A program made the translations under genes and the position numbers. Source: Clostridiales bacterium UBA1316 (GTDB lineage Bacteria > Bacillota > Clostridia > Oscillospirales > Oscillospiraceae). Taken from it: 39,810 nt of DNA. A model generated the notes under the pieces. The model was given only the letters and a program-made list of their open reading frames with translations. It was not told the DNA's origin and searched no databases. The stretch is from the NCBI GenBank assembly GCA_002307055.1, contig DBTM01000010.1, positions 1 to 39,810 on the forward strand, read 5' to 3'. Below are positions 31,504 to 39,729 of this stretch, piece by piece. Position 1 is the stretch's first letter. Every line of letters starts with the position of its first letter.

Positions 31504-32568
31504 TTATAGATATAAGATCGGCAAGCCCTTTACATTAATCGGGTCTACATCGAGAATCACCGGTTCACCGACGGCACACTCGATATGCGTCACATCGACG
31601 ATGGTGTGCAGCATACCGACATTCCCCAGAACACGGGCGCGCTGCCCGCCGATTTTGACGTGGAGGGTGCTTTCCCGGTGCTTGAGGAAATCGATAAAGC
31701 TGCGCTCGCTGACATGCCGGTCAACACCAAAGCCATGAAAATAACCAACCGATAACACGGCAATTTTTGTCGGCTTCTTCGTGATAAGCCCATGTTCCCC
31801 GCCGACACGGTGACCCTTGGGGAACCAGCCGACCTCTTCAATTCCAGCCTCAATATAACCGACACGGCTGATGCCCGGTACATTCTTGCCCGGTATCCGG
31901 CCTGAGAGGGCGGTATCAACACGCACCGCGTCCATCCTGCCGAAATCATACTTAAACAGTGCCGCGGAATCGCAGATGTGGGCAATTCCGGTCTCAAAGC
32001 CCATTTCCGTCATCTTATCGAGCACCTGATTAAATAAGTAAAACTGCTGCTCCGTCAGCTTTTTACTGCGTGAGGAAGCGGCATAGGACGTGAACATGCC
32101 GATAATCGCGAGATTCGACATATACTTGAATATAGCGGCCATTTTATCTGTTTCCGTCGGCAGGAAACCATAGCGTCCGAGCCCCGTGTCAACTTTAATC
32201 TGGACCTCGGCGACGGTTTTCTTTGCTTCGGCAAGGCCGTTGACAGCCACGGCGGCATCGTAGGACCCAACGGTGCAGATGACGTTCAGGTCGATCAGCT
32301 CAGCGAGCTCCTCGGGGTCGGCGGTACTGCGCAGCATCATGATCGTCTCTTCGGTAAAGCTGTTCGCGCGCAGGAAAGCCGCGTCCTTCGGGTCAGAGAC
32401 GGCAAAGGCGCGGATACCGTCATCCCGCAGCAGCAGAGCGATGTCCAAAAGGCCCATACCCGAGGCGTTGGCACTCAGGTCGGCGTAGATGGCGGCGCCG
32501 TCCGCGCGTTCTTTGATCGCCTTGAGATTATTCCTGACAATGCGCCGATCAATGACCAGATGCTTCAT
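31504..32568 (-). CDS. Alanine-racemase-fold protein lacking catalytic Lys and Tyr
   Basis: This 354-residue protein has the fold of PLP-dependent alanine racemase: an N-terminal barrel with KVDTGLGRYGF, HICDSAALF and VRVDTALSGRIPG, then a C-terminal beta domain with LPILYL at the end. The PLP-lysine motif, normally like KxxAYGHG or LKGNGYGLG, reads LSANASGMG, so Ser 32 replaces the Schiff-base Lys and Ser 36 the conserved Tyr. The catalytic Tyr motif (GHTVGYG-type) reads GHRVGGE, so Gly 257 replaces Tyr. By the known mechanism it cannot racemise alanine. The frame is intact and a GGAGG lies 6 nt before the ATG. It heads the long minus-strand run before mutL. Confidence 0.82.
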   Translation of the reverse strand: MKHLVIDRRIVRNNLKAIKERADGAAIYADLSANASGMGLLDIALLLRDDGIRAFAVSDPKDAAFLRANSFTEETIMMLRSTADPEELAELIDLNVICTVGSYDAAVAVNGLAEAKKTVAEVQIKVDTGLGRYGFLPTETDKMAAIFKYMSNLAIIGMFTSYAASSRSKKLTEQQFYLFNQVLDKMTEMGFETGIAHICDSAALFKYDFGRMDAVRVDTALSGRIPGKNVPGISRVGYIEAGIEEVGWFPKGHRVGGEHGLITKKPTKIAVLSVGYFHGFGVDRHVSERSFIDFLKHRESTLHVKIGGQRARVLGNVGMLHTIVDVTHIECAVGEPVILDVDPINVKGLPILYL

Positions 32569-32676
32569 AAGAGACCTCCATTCGGCTGCGACTCAGCATG
32601 AAATATAGTTAAGTGAAAATCCAGCTTTCACTTTGGCTGCCTTTTAATATGATGCCGATATGTCGATTATACATTA

Positions 32677-32698
32677 TTTACGTTGTAAATTCTATAAT
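32677..32698 (+). promoter_or_regulatory. Candidate -10 element and dyad upstream of miaB
   Basis: TATAAT at 32693-32698 lies about 77 bp before the miaB start; no convincing -35 was found. A dyad TTTAC-GTT-GTAAA (32677-32689) lies just upstream and may be an operator. The 206-bp gap is shared with the divergent racemase-like gene and holds no other feature I can support. Confidence 0.35.
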
Positions 32699-32774
32699 AA
32701 AATGATAATATGATGGCTGATGGCAGCTTTTCTCGGTCACTGCCTCATACTTTTTTACGGAGGATATCACGCGT

Positions 32775-34184
32775 TTGAATAAACCGGAAATTACCCCGGA
32801 TGATATTGAAAAACAAAAAAGCATAATGAATCATATTCGGGAAAATAATGAAAAAGCGGCGTCATTTCCGCTTGCATATATCGATACCTACGGCTGCCAG
32901 CAAAACGAAGCCGACAGCGAAAAGCTGCGCGGAATGCTCGAGACTATGGGTTATCAGTTTACCGGCAGTGAACAGCAGGCGGATGTCATTGTGATTAATA
33001 CATGCGCCGTCAGGGAACACGCCGAAATGCGGGTCTACGGCAACGTGGGCGCACTTGTGCATACAAAAAGCCAAAAACCCGAGCAAATCATCGTCTTATG
33101 CGGCTGCATGATGCAGCAGCCAAAAGCCGCCGAAAAAATCAAGCGTTCCTACCGGCATGTCGACATCGTCTTCGGCCCGCAGGTATTATGGCGGTTTCCG
33201 GAATTTTTAGAGCGTGTTCTGACCGCGCGGGGCCGCATCTTTTCTATCGAGGATGACGCGGGCGCAATTGCCGAGGGGCTTCCCGCTGTTCGCGACGGGC
33301 GGGTCAAGGCCTGGCTCTCCATCATGTACGGCTGCAATAATTATTGCTCCTACTGCATCGTTCCATACGTCCGGGGTCGCGAGAGAAGCCGCCGCCCGGA
33401 AATGATCCTCTCCGAAGCGCGCCGGCTCGCTGCCGAAGGATATAAGGATATCACGCTGCTGGGGCAGAACGTCAATTCGTACGGTAAGGATCTCGATATT
33501 CAAATTGATTTCTCGGAGCTCCTGCGTCAGATCAACGCCATTGACGGTACGTTCCTGATCCGTTTTATGACAAGCCATCCGAAGGATGCCAACGAAAAGC
33601 TCTTTCAGACAATGGCAGAGTGCCAAAAGGTCGCAAAGCATATCCATCTGCCGTTCCAGGCCGGAAGCGACCGCGTCCTGTCTGTGATGAACCGCGGCTA
33701 TACCCAGGCGCATTACCTCGGTCTGATTGATCTGGCACGGAAATATATGCCCGATATTGTTCTGACGAGCGATATTATAGTCGGTTTCCCCGGTGAAACG
33801 GAAGATGAGTTTAACCAAACACTATATGTTCTTGAGCAAGCACGGTTTGACGCCCTGTTTACCTTTATTTACTCCAAAAGAGAAGGGACACCGGCCGCCT
33901 CAATGCCGGACCTTGTTCCCAAGGCCGAAAAGCAGCGCCGTTTTGACAAGCTTTTGCAGCTGCAGAATGCGATATCGGAGGAAAAGCACGCGCAATATGT
34001 CGGCAAAACCCTCCGGGTTTTGATTGACAGCGCCTCGGGTGATCCCCGTTATCCGCTCTCAGCCAGAACAAACGGCGGCCGTCTCGTTCATCTTTGCGGC
34101 GATATGGATATAATCGGATCGTTTCAGAATGCAAAAATTACAGACAGCAATACCTGGGCTCTTTACGGAGAGCTGATTCAATAG
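32775..34184 (+). CDS. miaB: tRNA-2-methylthio-N6-dimethylallyladenosine synthase
   Basis: A radical SAM methylthiotransferase that converts i6A37 to ms2i6A37. The 469-residue protein has the N-terminal MTTase domain with three cluster Cys (YGCQQNEAD, NTCAVRE, LCGCMMQQ). The radical SAM motif is CNNYCSYCIVPYVRGRERS. A C-terminal TRAM domain runs from about residue 405. The start is a TTG 11 nt after GGAGG. It works right after MiaA, whose gene lies in the opposite run 3.3 kb away. It is followed after 25 bp by the RACo-like gene and may be co-transcribed. Confidence 0.95.
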   Translation: MNKPEITPDDIEKQKSIMNHIRENNEKAASFPLAYIDTYGCQQNEADSEKLRGMLETMGYQFTGSEQQADVIVINTCAVREHAEMRVYGNVGALVHTKSQKPEQIIVLCGCMMQQPKAAEKIKRSYRHVDIVFGPQVLWRFPEFLERVLTARGRIFSIEDDAGAIAEGLPAVRDGRVKAWLSIMYGCNNYCSYCIVPYVRGRERSRRPEMILSEARRLAAEGYKDITLLGQNVNSYGKDLDIQIDFSELLRQINAIDGTFLIRFMTSHPKDANEKLFQTMAECQKVAKHIHLPFQAGSDRVLSVMNRGYTQAHYLGLIDLARKYMPDIVLTSDIIVGFPGETEDEFNQTLYVLEQARFDALFTFIYSKREGTPAASMPDLVPKAEKQRRFDKLLQLQNAISEEKHAQYVGKTLRVLIDSASGDPRYPLSARTNGGRLVHLCGDMDIIGSFQNAKITDSNTWALYGELIQ

Positions 34185-34209
34185 CTGATATGATAAGGAG
34201 TTTATGATT

Positions 34210-35733
34210 ATGTCTCCAGCAGTAAAAATCTATCGCTCCGGGAAACTCATCTGCGCGACTGAAGGGGTGGCGGGCGAATCTCTTTATGAGAGAATCATCG
34301 CGTCGGATATTTACCTTGAAGCGCCCTGCGGCGGAAAAGGCAAATGCGGCAAATGCCTTGTTCAGCTCACACCGGACGGTGACAAGGTCCGCGCCTGTCA
34401 GACAATTCTCAGCGGCGACATCAATGTGTATCTTCCCGACGAGATGCAAATGAAAATCGCCGGATCGGATTCCAGAGCCGGAACGATTTCCTACAAAGGA
34501 CCGCTTGGCATCGCTGTTGATATCGGGACGACAACAGTCGTTGCGCACCTGACGGATATCCCGACATGCACGCGTCTGGCAACGGCAAGCGGTGTCAACG
34601 CCCAGCGGACATACGGTGCCGATGTCATCAGCCGCATCCAATACTGTGCCGAAAACGGCCACGAGACGCTCACGCGGCTTATTCGCGAGCAGCTCTCTGA
34701 TTTGATACTCCAAACGTGCAAAACCTCAGGCGCCAATCCGAAGGATATCCATTATATATCTATTGCCGGAAATACCATTATGCAGCATCTTGCGGCGGAT
34801 TTATCTCCTGTCGGTATGGGTGTTGCGCCCTTCCGCCCCACCACGCTGTTCGGCGACGAACGCCCGGCCGGTCCGGATTTTCCCATCGCCGAAGATGCCG
34901 TTATCTATTACGCCCCGTGCGTCTACTCCTATGTCGGGGGCGATATCACCGCCGGTATGCTCGCCTCTGACCTGGAAAACATCCCGGGGCCCTGCGTTTA
35001 TATTGATATCGGCACAAACGGCGAGCTCGTGCTTAAGGTCGGCGATAAATATTACTGCTGCGCCACCGCTGCCGGCCCCGCTTTTGAGGGAGCCGAAATA
35101 GCCAAGGGCATGGCGGCTATACAGGGTGCCATCAGCCATGTCAAGTGGGTAGCTGACGAACTGGACCTTACAGTTCTGGGAAACACTGAGCCCGCAGGCT
35201 TATGCGGGTCGGGACTTATGGACGCCTTAGCGGTCCTCGTTTCCACCGGTGCCGTCGATGAGACGGGGCGGCTGCTTGACGCCGAGGAAGTACCGCACCC
35301 AATTTCAAAATATCTCGGCAAACGCGAGGGCAAAACAGTCTTTTGGTTATCAAAAGAGCATGATGTCTATATGATTCCCGGTGATGTCCGAAAGCTCCAG
35401 CTGGCTAAAGCCGCGATTGCGGGAGGTCTCCAGACCCTTTTATACGCCGCGGGCATAACCGTGAAGGATGTGAATTCGTTTTTACTCGCCGGAGGTTTCG
35501 GCAGCTTCCTTGATCAGGTCAGCGCGGCAACAATCGGTCTTTTCCCTAAAGATTTTCTTCCTTTTGCAAAGACGATGGGCAACACGGCGGGCGAAGGTGC
35601 CGCCATTGCGCTCTGCACGGAAAAGGCGCGTCAGACGCTTAAAAATATGATGGATAATTTTGAAATTGTCGAGCTCTCAACAAGTAAGGTTTTTAATGAG
35701 CAATTTATCGATCAGATGATGTTTGAAGGCTAG
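34210..35733 (+). CDS. RACo-like corrinoid protein reductive activase (ferredoxin + ASKHA/DUF4445)
   Basis: The first 90 residues are a [2Fe-2S] ferredoxin domain with the cluster pattern PCGGKGKCGKC and a distal Cys in RACQT. The rest, including the ATPase-type AVDIGTTTVVAHL, IDIGTNGELVL and LAGGFGSFLDQ, is the DUF4445/ASKHA domain. RACo proteins use ATP and an iron-sulphur electron to bring inactive Co(II) corrinoid back to Co(I) for methyl transfer. No corrinoid protein or methyltransferase lies in the window, so the partner is unknown. AAGGAG is 9 nt before the ATG at 34210; the ATG at 34204 is only 3 nt from it. A DUF2284 gene follows. Confidence 0.87.
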   Translation: MSPAVKIYRSGKLICATEGVAGESLYERIIASDIYLEAPCGGKGKCGKCLVQLTPDGDKVRACQTILSGDINVYLPDEMQMKIAGSDSRAGTISYKGPLGIAVDIGTTTVVAHLTDIPTCTRLATASGVNAQRTYGADVISRIQYCAENGHETLTRLIREQLSDLILQTCKTSGANPKDIHYISIAGNTIMQHLAADLSPVGMGVAPFRPTTLFGDERPAGPDFPIAEDAVIYYAPCVYSYVGGDITAGMLASDLENIPGPCVYIDIGTNGELVLKVGDKYYCCATAAGPAFEGAEIAKGMAAIQGAISHVKWVADELDLTVLGNTEPAGLCGSGLMDALAVLVSTGAVDETGRLLDAEEVPHPISKYLGKREGKTVFWLSKEHDVYMIPGDVRKLQLAKAAIAGGLQTLLYAAGITVKDVNSFLLAGGFGSFLDQVSAATIGLFPKDFLPFAKTMGNTAGEGAAIALCTEKARQTLKNMMDNFEIVELSTSKVFNEQFIDQMMFEG

Positions 35734-35762
35734 CGCGTGCCGCTCACAAAAAATAAGGTATA

Positions 35763-35781
35763 GCCGCCGCTTTACGGCGGC
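35763..35781 (+). other. GC-rich hairpin before the DUF2284 gene
   Basis: GCCGCCG and CGGCGGC pair across a 5-nt loop, ending a few bases before the ribosome site of the DUF2284 gene. There is no U-tract. It may stabilise or process the mRNA or reduce translation. Confidence 0.5.
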
Positions 35782-35793
35782 ATGGGAGTTATT

Positions 35794-36333
35794 ATGATCA
35801 ATTATGACGAACTCATTAAACTCGCTAAGGACAGCGGCTTTACGAACGCGGGGCCGCTGGATGTTTCCACCCTTGAGTTTATGCCCGATGTCCGCGCCAT
35901 GTGCGCCTCGGACAAATGCCACGCTTACGGCAAGAACTGGGCCTGCCCTCCGGCTTGCGGCACACTTGACGATATGCGCGAAAAGGTCAAAAGATTCAAT
36001 AAGGGCTTACTGGTTCAGACCGTCGGTCAGCTCGAGGACAATATGGACTGGGAGAACATGCAGAAGGCGGCAGCCGATCAGGAAGAAAACTTTCAAAAGC
36101 TGTGGAGCAGGCTGGACACGCTGTATCCGGGTTTATTAGCCATGGGCGCCGGAACCTGTACAAAATGCAAAGAATGTACGTATCCCGACAAACCCTGCCG
36201 TTTTCCCGACAAGCTCATGCATTCAATGGAAGCCTGCGGCCTGTTTGTCAGTAAGGTCTGCACGGATAATCATCTGTCTTATAACTACGGGCCGAATACA
36301 ATCGCCTATACAGGGTGCTTTTTGCTGGAATAA
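35794..36333 (+). CDS. DUF2284 cysteine-rich metal-binding protein
   Basis: A 179-residue soluble protein rich in cysteine. The clusters are CASDKCHAYGKNWACPPACG near residues 37-56 (with several Cys) and CTKCKECTYPDKPCRFP near residues 125-145. The end has TGCFLLE. DUF2284 proteins are thought to bind iron or iron-sulphur and are often found near methyltransferase and corrinoid genes; no reaction is established. The start is placed at MINYDEL with GGGAG 6 nt upstream; an earlier ATG in frame overlaps the ribosome site. It follows the RACo-like gene, which supports a joint redox or corrinoid role. Confidence 0.85.
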   Translation: MINYDELIKLAKDSGFTNAGPLDVSTLEFMPDVRAMCASDKCHAYGKNWACPPACGTLDDMREKVKRFNKGLLVQTVGQLEDNMDWENMQKAAADQEENFQKLWSRLDTLYPGLLAMGAGTCTKCKECTYPDKPCRFPDKLMHSMEACGLFVSKVCTDNHLSYNYGPNTIAYTGCFLLE

Positions 36334-36354
36334 ACTTTATATTGGGGTGATTTT

Positions 36355-36780
36355 ATGCATATCCGACTTATGACGGCAGCTGATTATGATCTCGTTTATG
36401 AGTTGTGGAATTGGACGCCGGGCGTCGGCCTTAACAGCATCGATGACTCCAGAGCCGGTATTCAAAAGTATTTATTGAGAAATCCGACCTCCTGCTTTGT
36501 CGCTCTTGAAAGCGATGTTATAATCGGCAGTATCCTAGCCGGCCACGACGGTCGGCGCGGCCTGATCTACCATATGACCGTCCATCCTGATAATCGCCGC
36601 CGCGGCATTGGAAAGGCCCTTGTCGATGCCGCCCTCGGCGCCCTGCGCACCGAAGGCATCACAAAGGTTCTGCTTGTCGCCATGAAAAGCAACACCATCG
36701 GCAATAACTTCTGGGCCGCCCTCGGCTTCACCGAACGCGACGACCTGGTTTACAGAAATATCAGTTTAGTCGTTAAATAA
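36355..36780 (+). CDS. GNAT-family N-acetyltransferase
   Basis: A 141-residue single-domain acetyltransferase. The acetyl-CoA motif is MTVHPDNRRRGIGKALV (Q/RxxGxG/A form RRRGIG). The C-terminal FWAALGFTERDDLVY is typical of Acetyltransf_1 proteins, which acetylate small amines or ribosomal proteins. GGGGTGA precedes the ATG. It is the last gene of the plus-strand run and is followed by a strong terminator. Confidence 0.85.
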   Translation: MHIRLMTAADYDLVYELWNWTPGVGLNSIDDSRAGIQKYLLRNPTSCFVALESDVIIGSILAGHDGRRGLIYHMTVHPDNRRRGIGKALVDAALGALRTEGITKVLLVAMKSNTIGNNFWAALGFTERDDLVYRNISLVVK

Positions 36781-36785
36781 ATCTG

Positions 36786-36815
36786 AAAACCTGCCGTTTG
36801 GCAGGTTTTTGTTTT
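36786..36815 (+). terminator. Intrinsic terminator of the miaB-RACo-DUF2284-GNAT run
   Basis: AAAACCTGCC and GGCAGGTTTT pair across a 4-nt loop and continue TTTGTTTT on the plus strand. It lies only 5 bp after the acetyltransferase stop. Confidence 0.88.
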
Positions 36816-36852
36816 ATCGAATGTTATCGTTTTCGCCGCGTAATACTCCAAT

Positions 36853-37470
36853 CTAAAACTTATAAATGCCGCCGCGTCCTTCAACGCGGAACCTCGCGTA
36901 AAATTCATTGATGAAATTGATTTTGTCATCAATTATTGATTTGCTGACGTCGTAATTCAATAAATTCCTGTATTTTTGGCAATGCTTTTCCCATTCTGCT
37001 TCATCATACGTAAATGTCTGTTCAATTGACTTCTCTTCAAATGAGCTGTGCAGAAAATCCATCCAAATGGTAAAGGTTCCGAAATGGTCGATCAAGTCCG
37101 CGTCCTGCAATAATTTCACCCACGCAGTGTAGTCGTTGCTTTGCGGGCATCGTTCACAGTGGAGCTCAATTAAACCGGCAATCTCATCAACCTCTTTTGG
37201 CGAGCAATACTCTCTTAAAGCTTCTTTTGCTAAAACAGCCCCGTAAACATTATGGGGCTCAATTCCTTTGCCGATATCGTGAAACCATGACGCGACCGTT
37301 AATATATCGTCATATGAACAATCCTCGGGTACAACAATATTTCTTAAAATAAGAACAGTTCCGGCAACACGTTCTCCGTGATAATACGCGCCGCCCTTCT
37401 CCCTGTCAATATGTACTCTTCTGTCAATCATGAGCTTGCCGGCTGCTTGCTTTATCGTATTTAAGTCCAT
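36853..37470 (-). CDS. HD-domain phosphohydrolase
   Basis: A 205-residue metal-dependent hydrolase. The histidines and HD pair are visible as AYYHGERVAG, SWFHDIGKGIEPHNVYG (catalytic HD), a further His in ELHCE and the Asp in LQDADLIDHFG. Small HD proteins of this type hydrolyse nucleotides or phosphoesters; the substrate is unknown. AAGGA lies upstream of the ATG. It is single in its operon and converges with the acetyltransferase run across the terminator at 36786. Confidence 0.83.
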   Translation of the reverse strand: MDLNTIKQAAGKLMIDRRVHIDREKGGAYYHGERVAGTVLILRNIVVPEDCSYDDILTVASWFHDIGKGIEPHNVYGAVLAKEALREYCSPKEVDEIAGLIELHCERCPQSNDYTAWVKLLQDADLIDHFGTFTIWMDFLHSSFEEKSIEQTFTYDEAEWEKHCQKYRNLLNYDVSKSIIDDKINFINEFYARFRVEGRGGIYKF

Positions 37471-37581
37471 AAATCCTTATCCTTCCCGCCATGCCCGATA
37501 CTTAATGCTTATACCTGTCGTCTACTAAGCGAAATACCATACTTGATTACTTTCATATATAGTGAGCGCTTCAAGTGAAAA

Positions 37582-39687
37582 TTAATCGAGCAGCATTTCC
37601 AGCTCGGTAATTTCCGCATCGTCGGGGCAAAGCTGCTTATATGACAGCAGCGTTTCTTCCGCTTTCGCCCGTTGGCAGCTCACGATGGAACGTCTGATAT
37701 TGCTTTTAATGATTGCCGCGTACTTTTCCAATTCACTGGGTTCTCCTTGGCTTTTTGGCCCATACTGTTCATTATAAAGAGCTGAAAGCACAATTCCGGC
37801 GGCCCCTGCCAGTGTTGGATAAAGCGTTACCGCGGCTCTGATAAGCTTACAGCATTGTACTAAATTGGCGCACCGTAATGATTCGGAGCAGTAATAACCG
37901 GCTCTCAGAAGCTTTGGGATCAAATGTGCGTTTTGCTCTGTGATTATCCGGTCCTGAAAGACACCGCGCAGGTATTCGGCGGACATCCTTGAGTAGGCTG
38001 AATACAGCGGGAAGACATCCGCTTCCGCAAGTTTTCCTGAGCCCAATGCCCAAAGATATAGAAATGACAGCCATATTTGCATCGACAATTCTAATGTAAC
38101 GGCTTGGACTGATATATTTTGACTAAGGCTGCAAATTACCTGCGGCAGATCGTCAAAATGCAAAAAGGCACTGTCAAACAAAAATGTTTTTAAATCATAT
38201 GGGTCAATTTTCTGACTCAGCAGACTGATCTGGCAGCAGGCATTCAGAGAAAAATATATTACATCGGCATATAGGGGCTTCCACACGCTGACGGCGCACA
38301 AAAATTGTTCGATTTCTGCGGGAGTCAAGTCTTTGGTGTTAAAATAATGAAACCGGAGGGCCAGCAATTTTAAATATTCCGCGTCTCCGAAGTCTTCCTT
38401 TGCAAATACTGCGAGAATCGGCGACCTGAATTGCTCAATTGCGATATCCTTTTCGATCATATCCTGCAGCAACTCCAAGGATGATCCGCTGACCTGGCGG
38501 TACAGCGCGGGTAACGCTGAAAAGTCCAGTGTTTTGTGCATGAGGTTCATTTCGAGTGCGAGGCGTCTGGCTATATAGGCGCTATCGTTCAGCCAGTCGC
38601 TTATGGCAATCAGGTCAATGTAACGCTTAACGGAAGCGATGTTGTTTACATTCAGGTAAGCACTGGCCAGCTTATAAGCGGCATCCCTGTAAGACAGCGG
38701 CTTTGAACTGCTTTCCGTATATAGCAGGATTTCGCTGCCATGGTGGAGCCCCTGTTTATACTCACCGTAAAATTTGATATACGCTTCAAACGCATTGATC
38801 GCATTATTAAAATCCGACATGTCGAAATATGTATGTCCTTGGAGGCAGTACATCTCCAGGTCAAACGCCAGCGGTTCCGGCCGCGCGCTGAAGTACGTGT
38901 CGATTGTCTCGAGGGCATCGTCGTATTTCTTCATAAAATAATAGATCGACGTTATATTTATATAGAAGACGAACTGGCGCAGGCCATCCTCCTCCTTGGC
39001 GTATTGAAGCCCTGTTTGGCAGCATTTCAGAGCAGCTTCATATTGACCGCCCATAAAATATAATTGGTATAATGAATGATAATTCGCTGCTTTATGCGGA
39101 TTCTTTTCCACTTCTCTCAGAATGATATCCATGTTTCTTTTCGTCTTCCGGTCAATGAACGCCTTGTCTGCAACAATATACCCGTAATGATAAGCAACCG
39201 TCGGCAGATATTTAATCGGGTCCCGGACAATATTAAAAGATTCATGTATCGCGTTGACATACTGGAGGCCGTTGACGCGTTTGGACAGCCTCAACACATT
39301 CAAGTCGCAAAAATTACTGCTGTTGGCCGTATTGGGGCTGCGCTGAATAAAGGTCGCCATATTGTAGTTTTTATAATCATTCGTGTTAAAAAAACGTATC
39401 AGTTCGCTTGTGTCCTCAAAAACCTCGTCTGCATCAACAGTCATAAACCATTTGCCGTGCGCTCTCATAAGCGTCGCATTTCTCGCGGCCGAAAAATCAT
39501 CACACCAGTCAAAATTAAATATCTTGTCGGTATACTCGGCGGCGATATCCACGGTTGTGTCGGTTGAACCCGTATCGGCGATAATCAGCTCGCTGTCAAC
39601 CTGCTTCAAAATGGGCAGCAGAGCCTCCAAACAGCGGCGCAGGTGTTTTTCTTCATTCTTGACAATCATACCTATTGTTAAAATCAA
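37582..39687 (-). CDS. Family 2 glycosyltransferase with TPR repeats
   Basis: The first 170 residues are a GT-A glycosyltransferase domain: LTIGMIVKNEEKHLRRCLEALL, ADTGSTDTT and the metal-binding DxD as VDADEVF. TPR-like helical repeats follow from about residue 190 to 330 (for example GGQYEAALKCCQTGLQYA). The remaining 350 residues are helical but unrecognised. Such SunS-like proteins glycosylate proteins, peptides or surface polymers. A TTG at 39687 is preferred, 8 nt after AGGTGG, with the protein then starting near LILTIGMIV; a GTG at 39699 is the alternative. No polymer gene cluster is adjacent. Confidence 0.85.
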   Translation of the reverse strand: MILTIGMIVKNEEKHLRRCLEALLPILKQVDSELIIADTGSTDTTVDIAAEYTDKIFNFDWCDDFSAARNATLMRAHGKWFMTVDADEVFEDTSELIRFFNTNDYKNYNMATFIQRSPNTANSSNFCDLNVLRLSKRVNGLQYVNAIHESFNIVRDPIKYLPTVAYHYGYIVADKAFIDRKTKRNMDIILREVEKNPHKAANYHSLYQLYFMGGQYEAALKCCQTGLQYAKEEDGLRQFVFYINITSIYYFMKKYDDALETIDTYFSARPEPLAFDLEMYCLQGHTYFDMSDFNNAINAFEAYIKFYGEYKQGLHHGSEILLYTESSSKPLSYRDAAYKLASAYLNVNNIASVKRYIDLIAISDWLNDSAYIARRLALEMNLMHKTLDFSALPALYRQVSGSSLELLQDMIEKDIAIEQFRSPILAVFAKEDFGDAEYLKLLALRFHYFNTKDLTPAEIEQFLCAVSVWKPLYADVIYFSLNACCQISLLSQKIDPYDLKTFLFDSAFLHFDDLPQVICSLSQNISVQAVTLELSMQIWLSFLYLWALGSGKLAEADVFPLYSAYSRMSAEYLRGVFQDRIITEQNAHLIPKLLRAGYYCSESLRCANLVQCCKLIRAAVTLYPTLAGAAGIVLSALYNEQYGPKSQGEPSELEKYAAIIKSNIRRSIVSCQRAKAEETLLSYKQLCPDDAEITELEMLLD

Positions 39688-39720
39688 GCCAGCCACCACC
39701 TATACTGTAATAATAACTGA

Positions 39721-39729
39721 ATTATATCA
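39721..39729 (-). promoter_or_regulatory. Extended -10 promoter of the glycosyltransferase gene
   Basis: The minus strand reads TGATATAAT, about 33 bp before the preferred start. No consensus -35 was found at 16-18 bp. The remaining 80 bases to the window end hold no supported gene. Confidence 0.5.
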
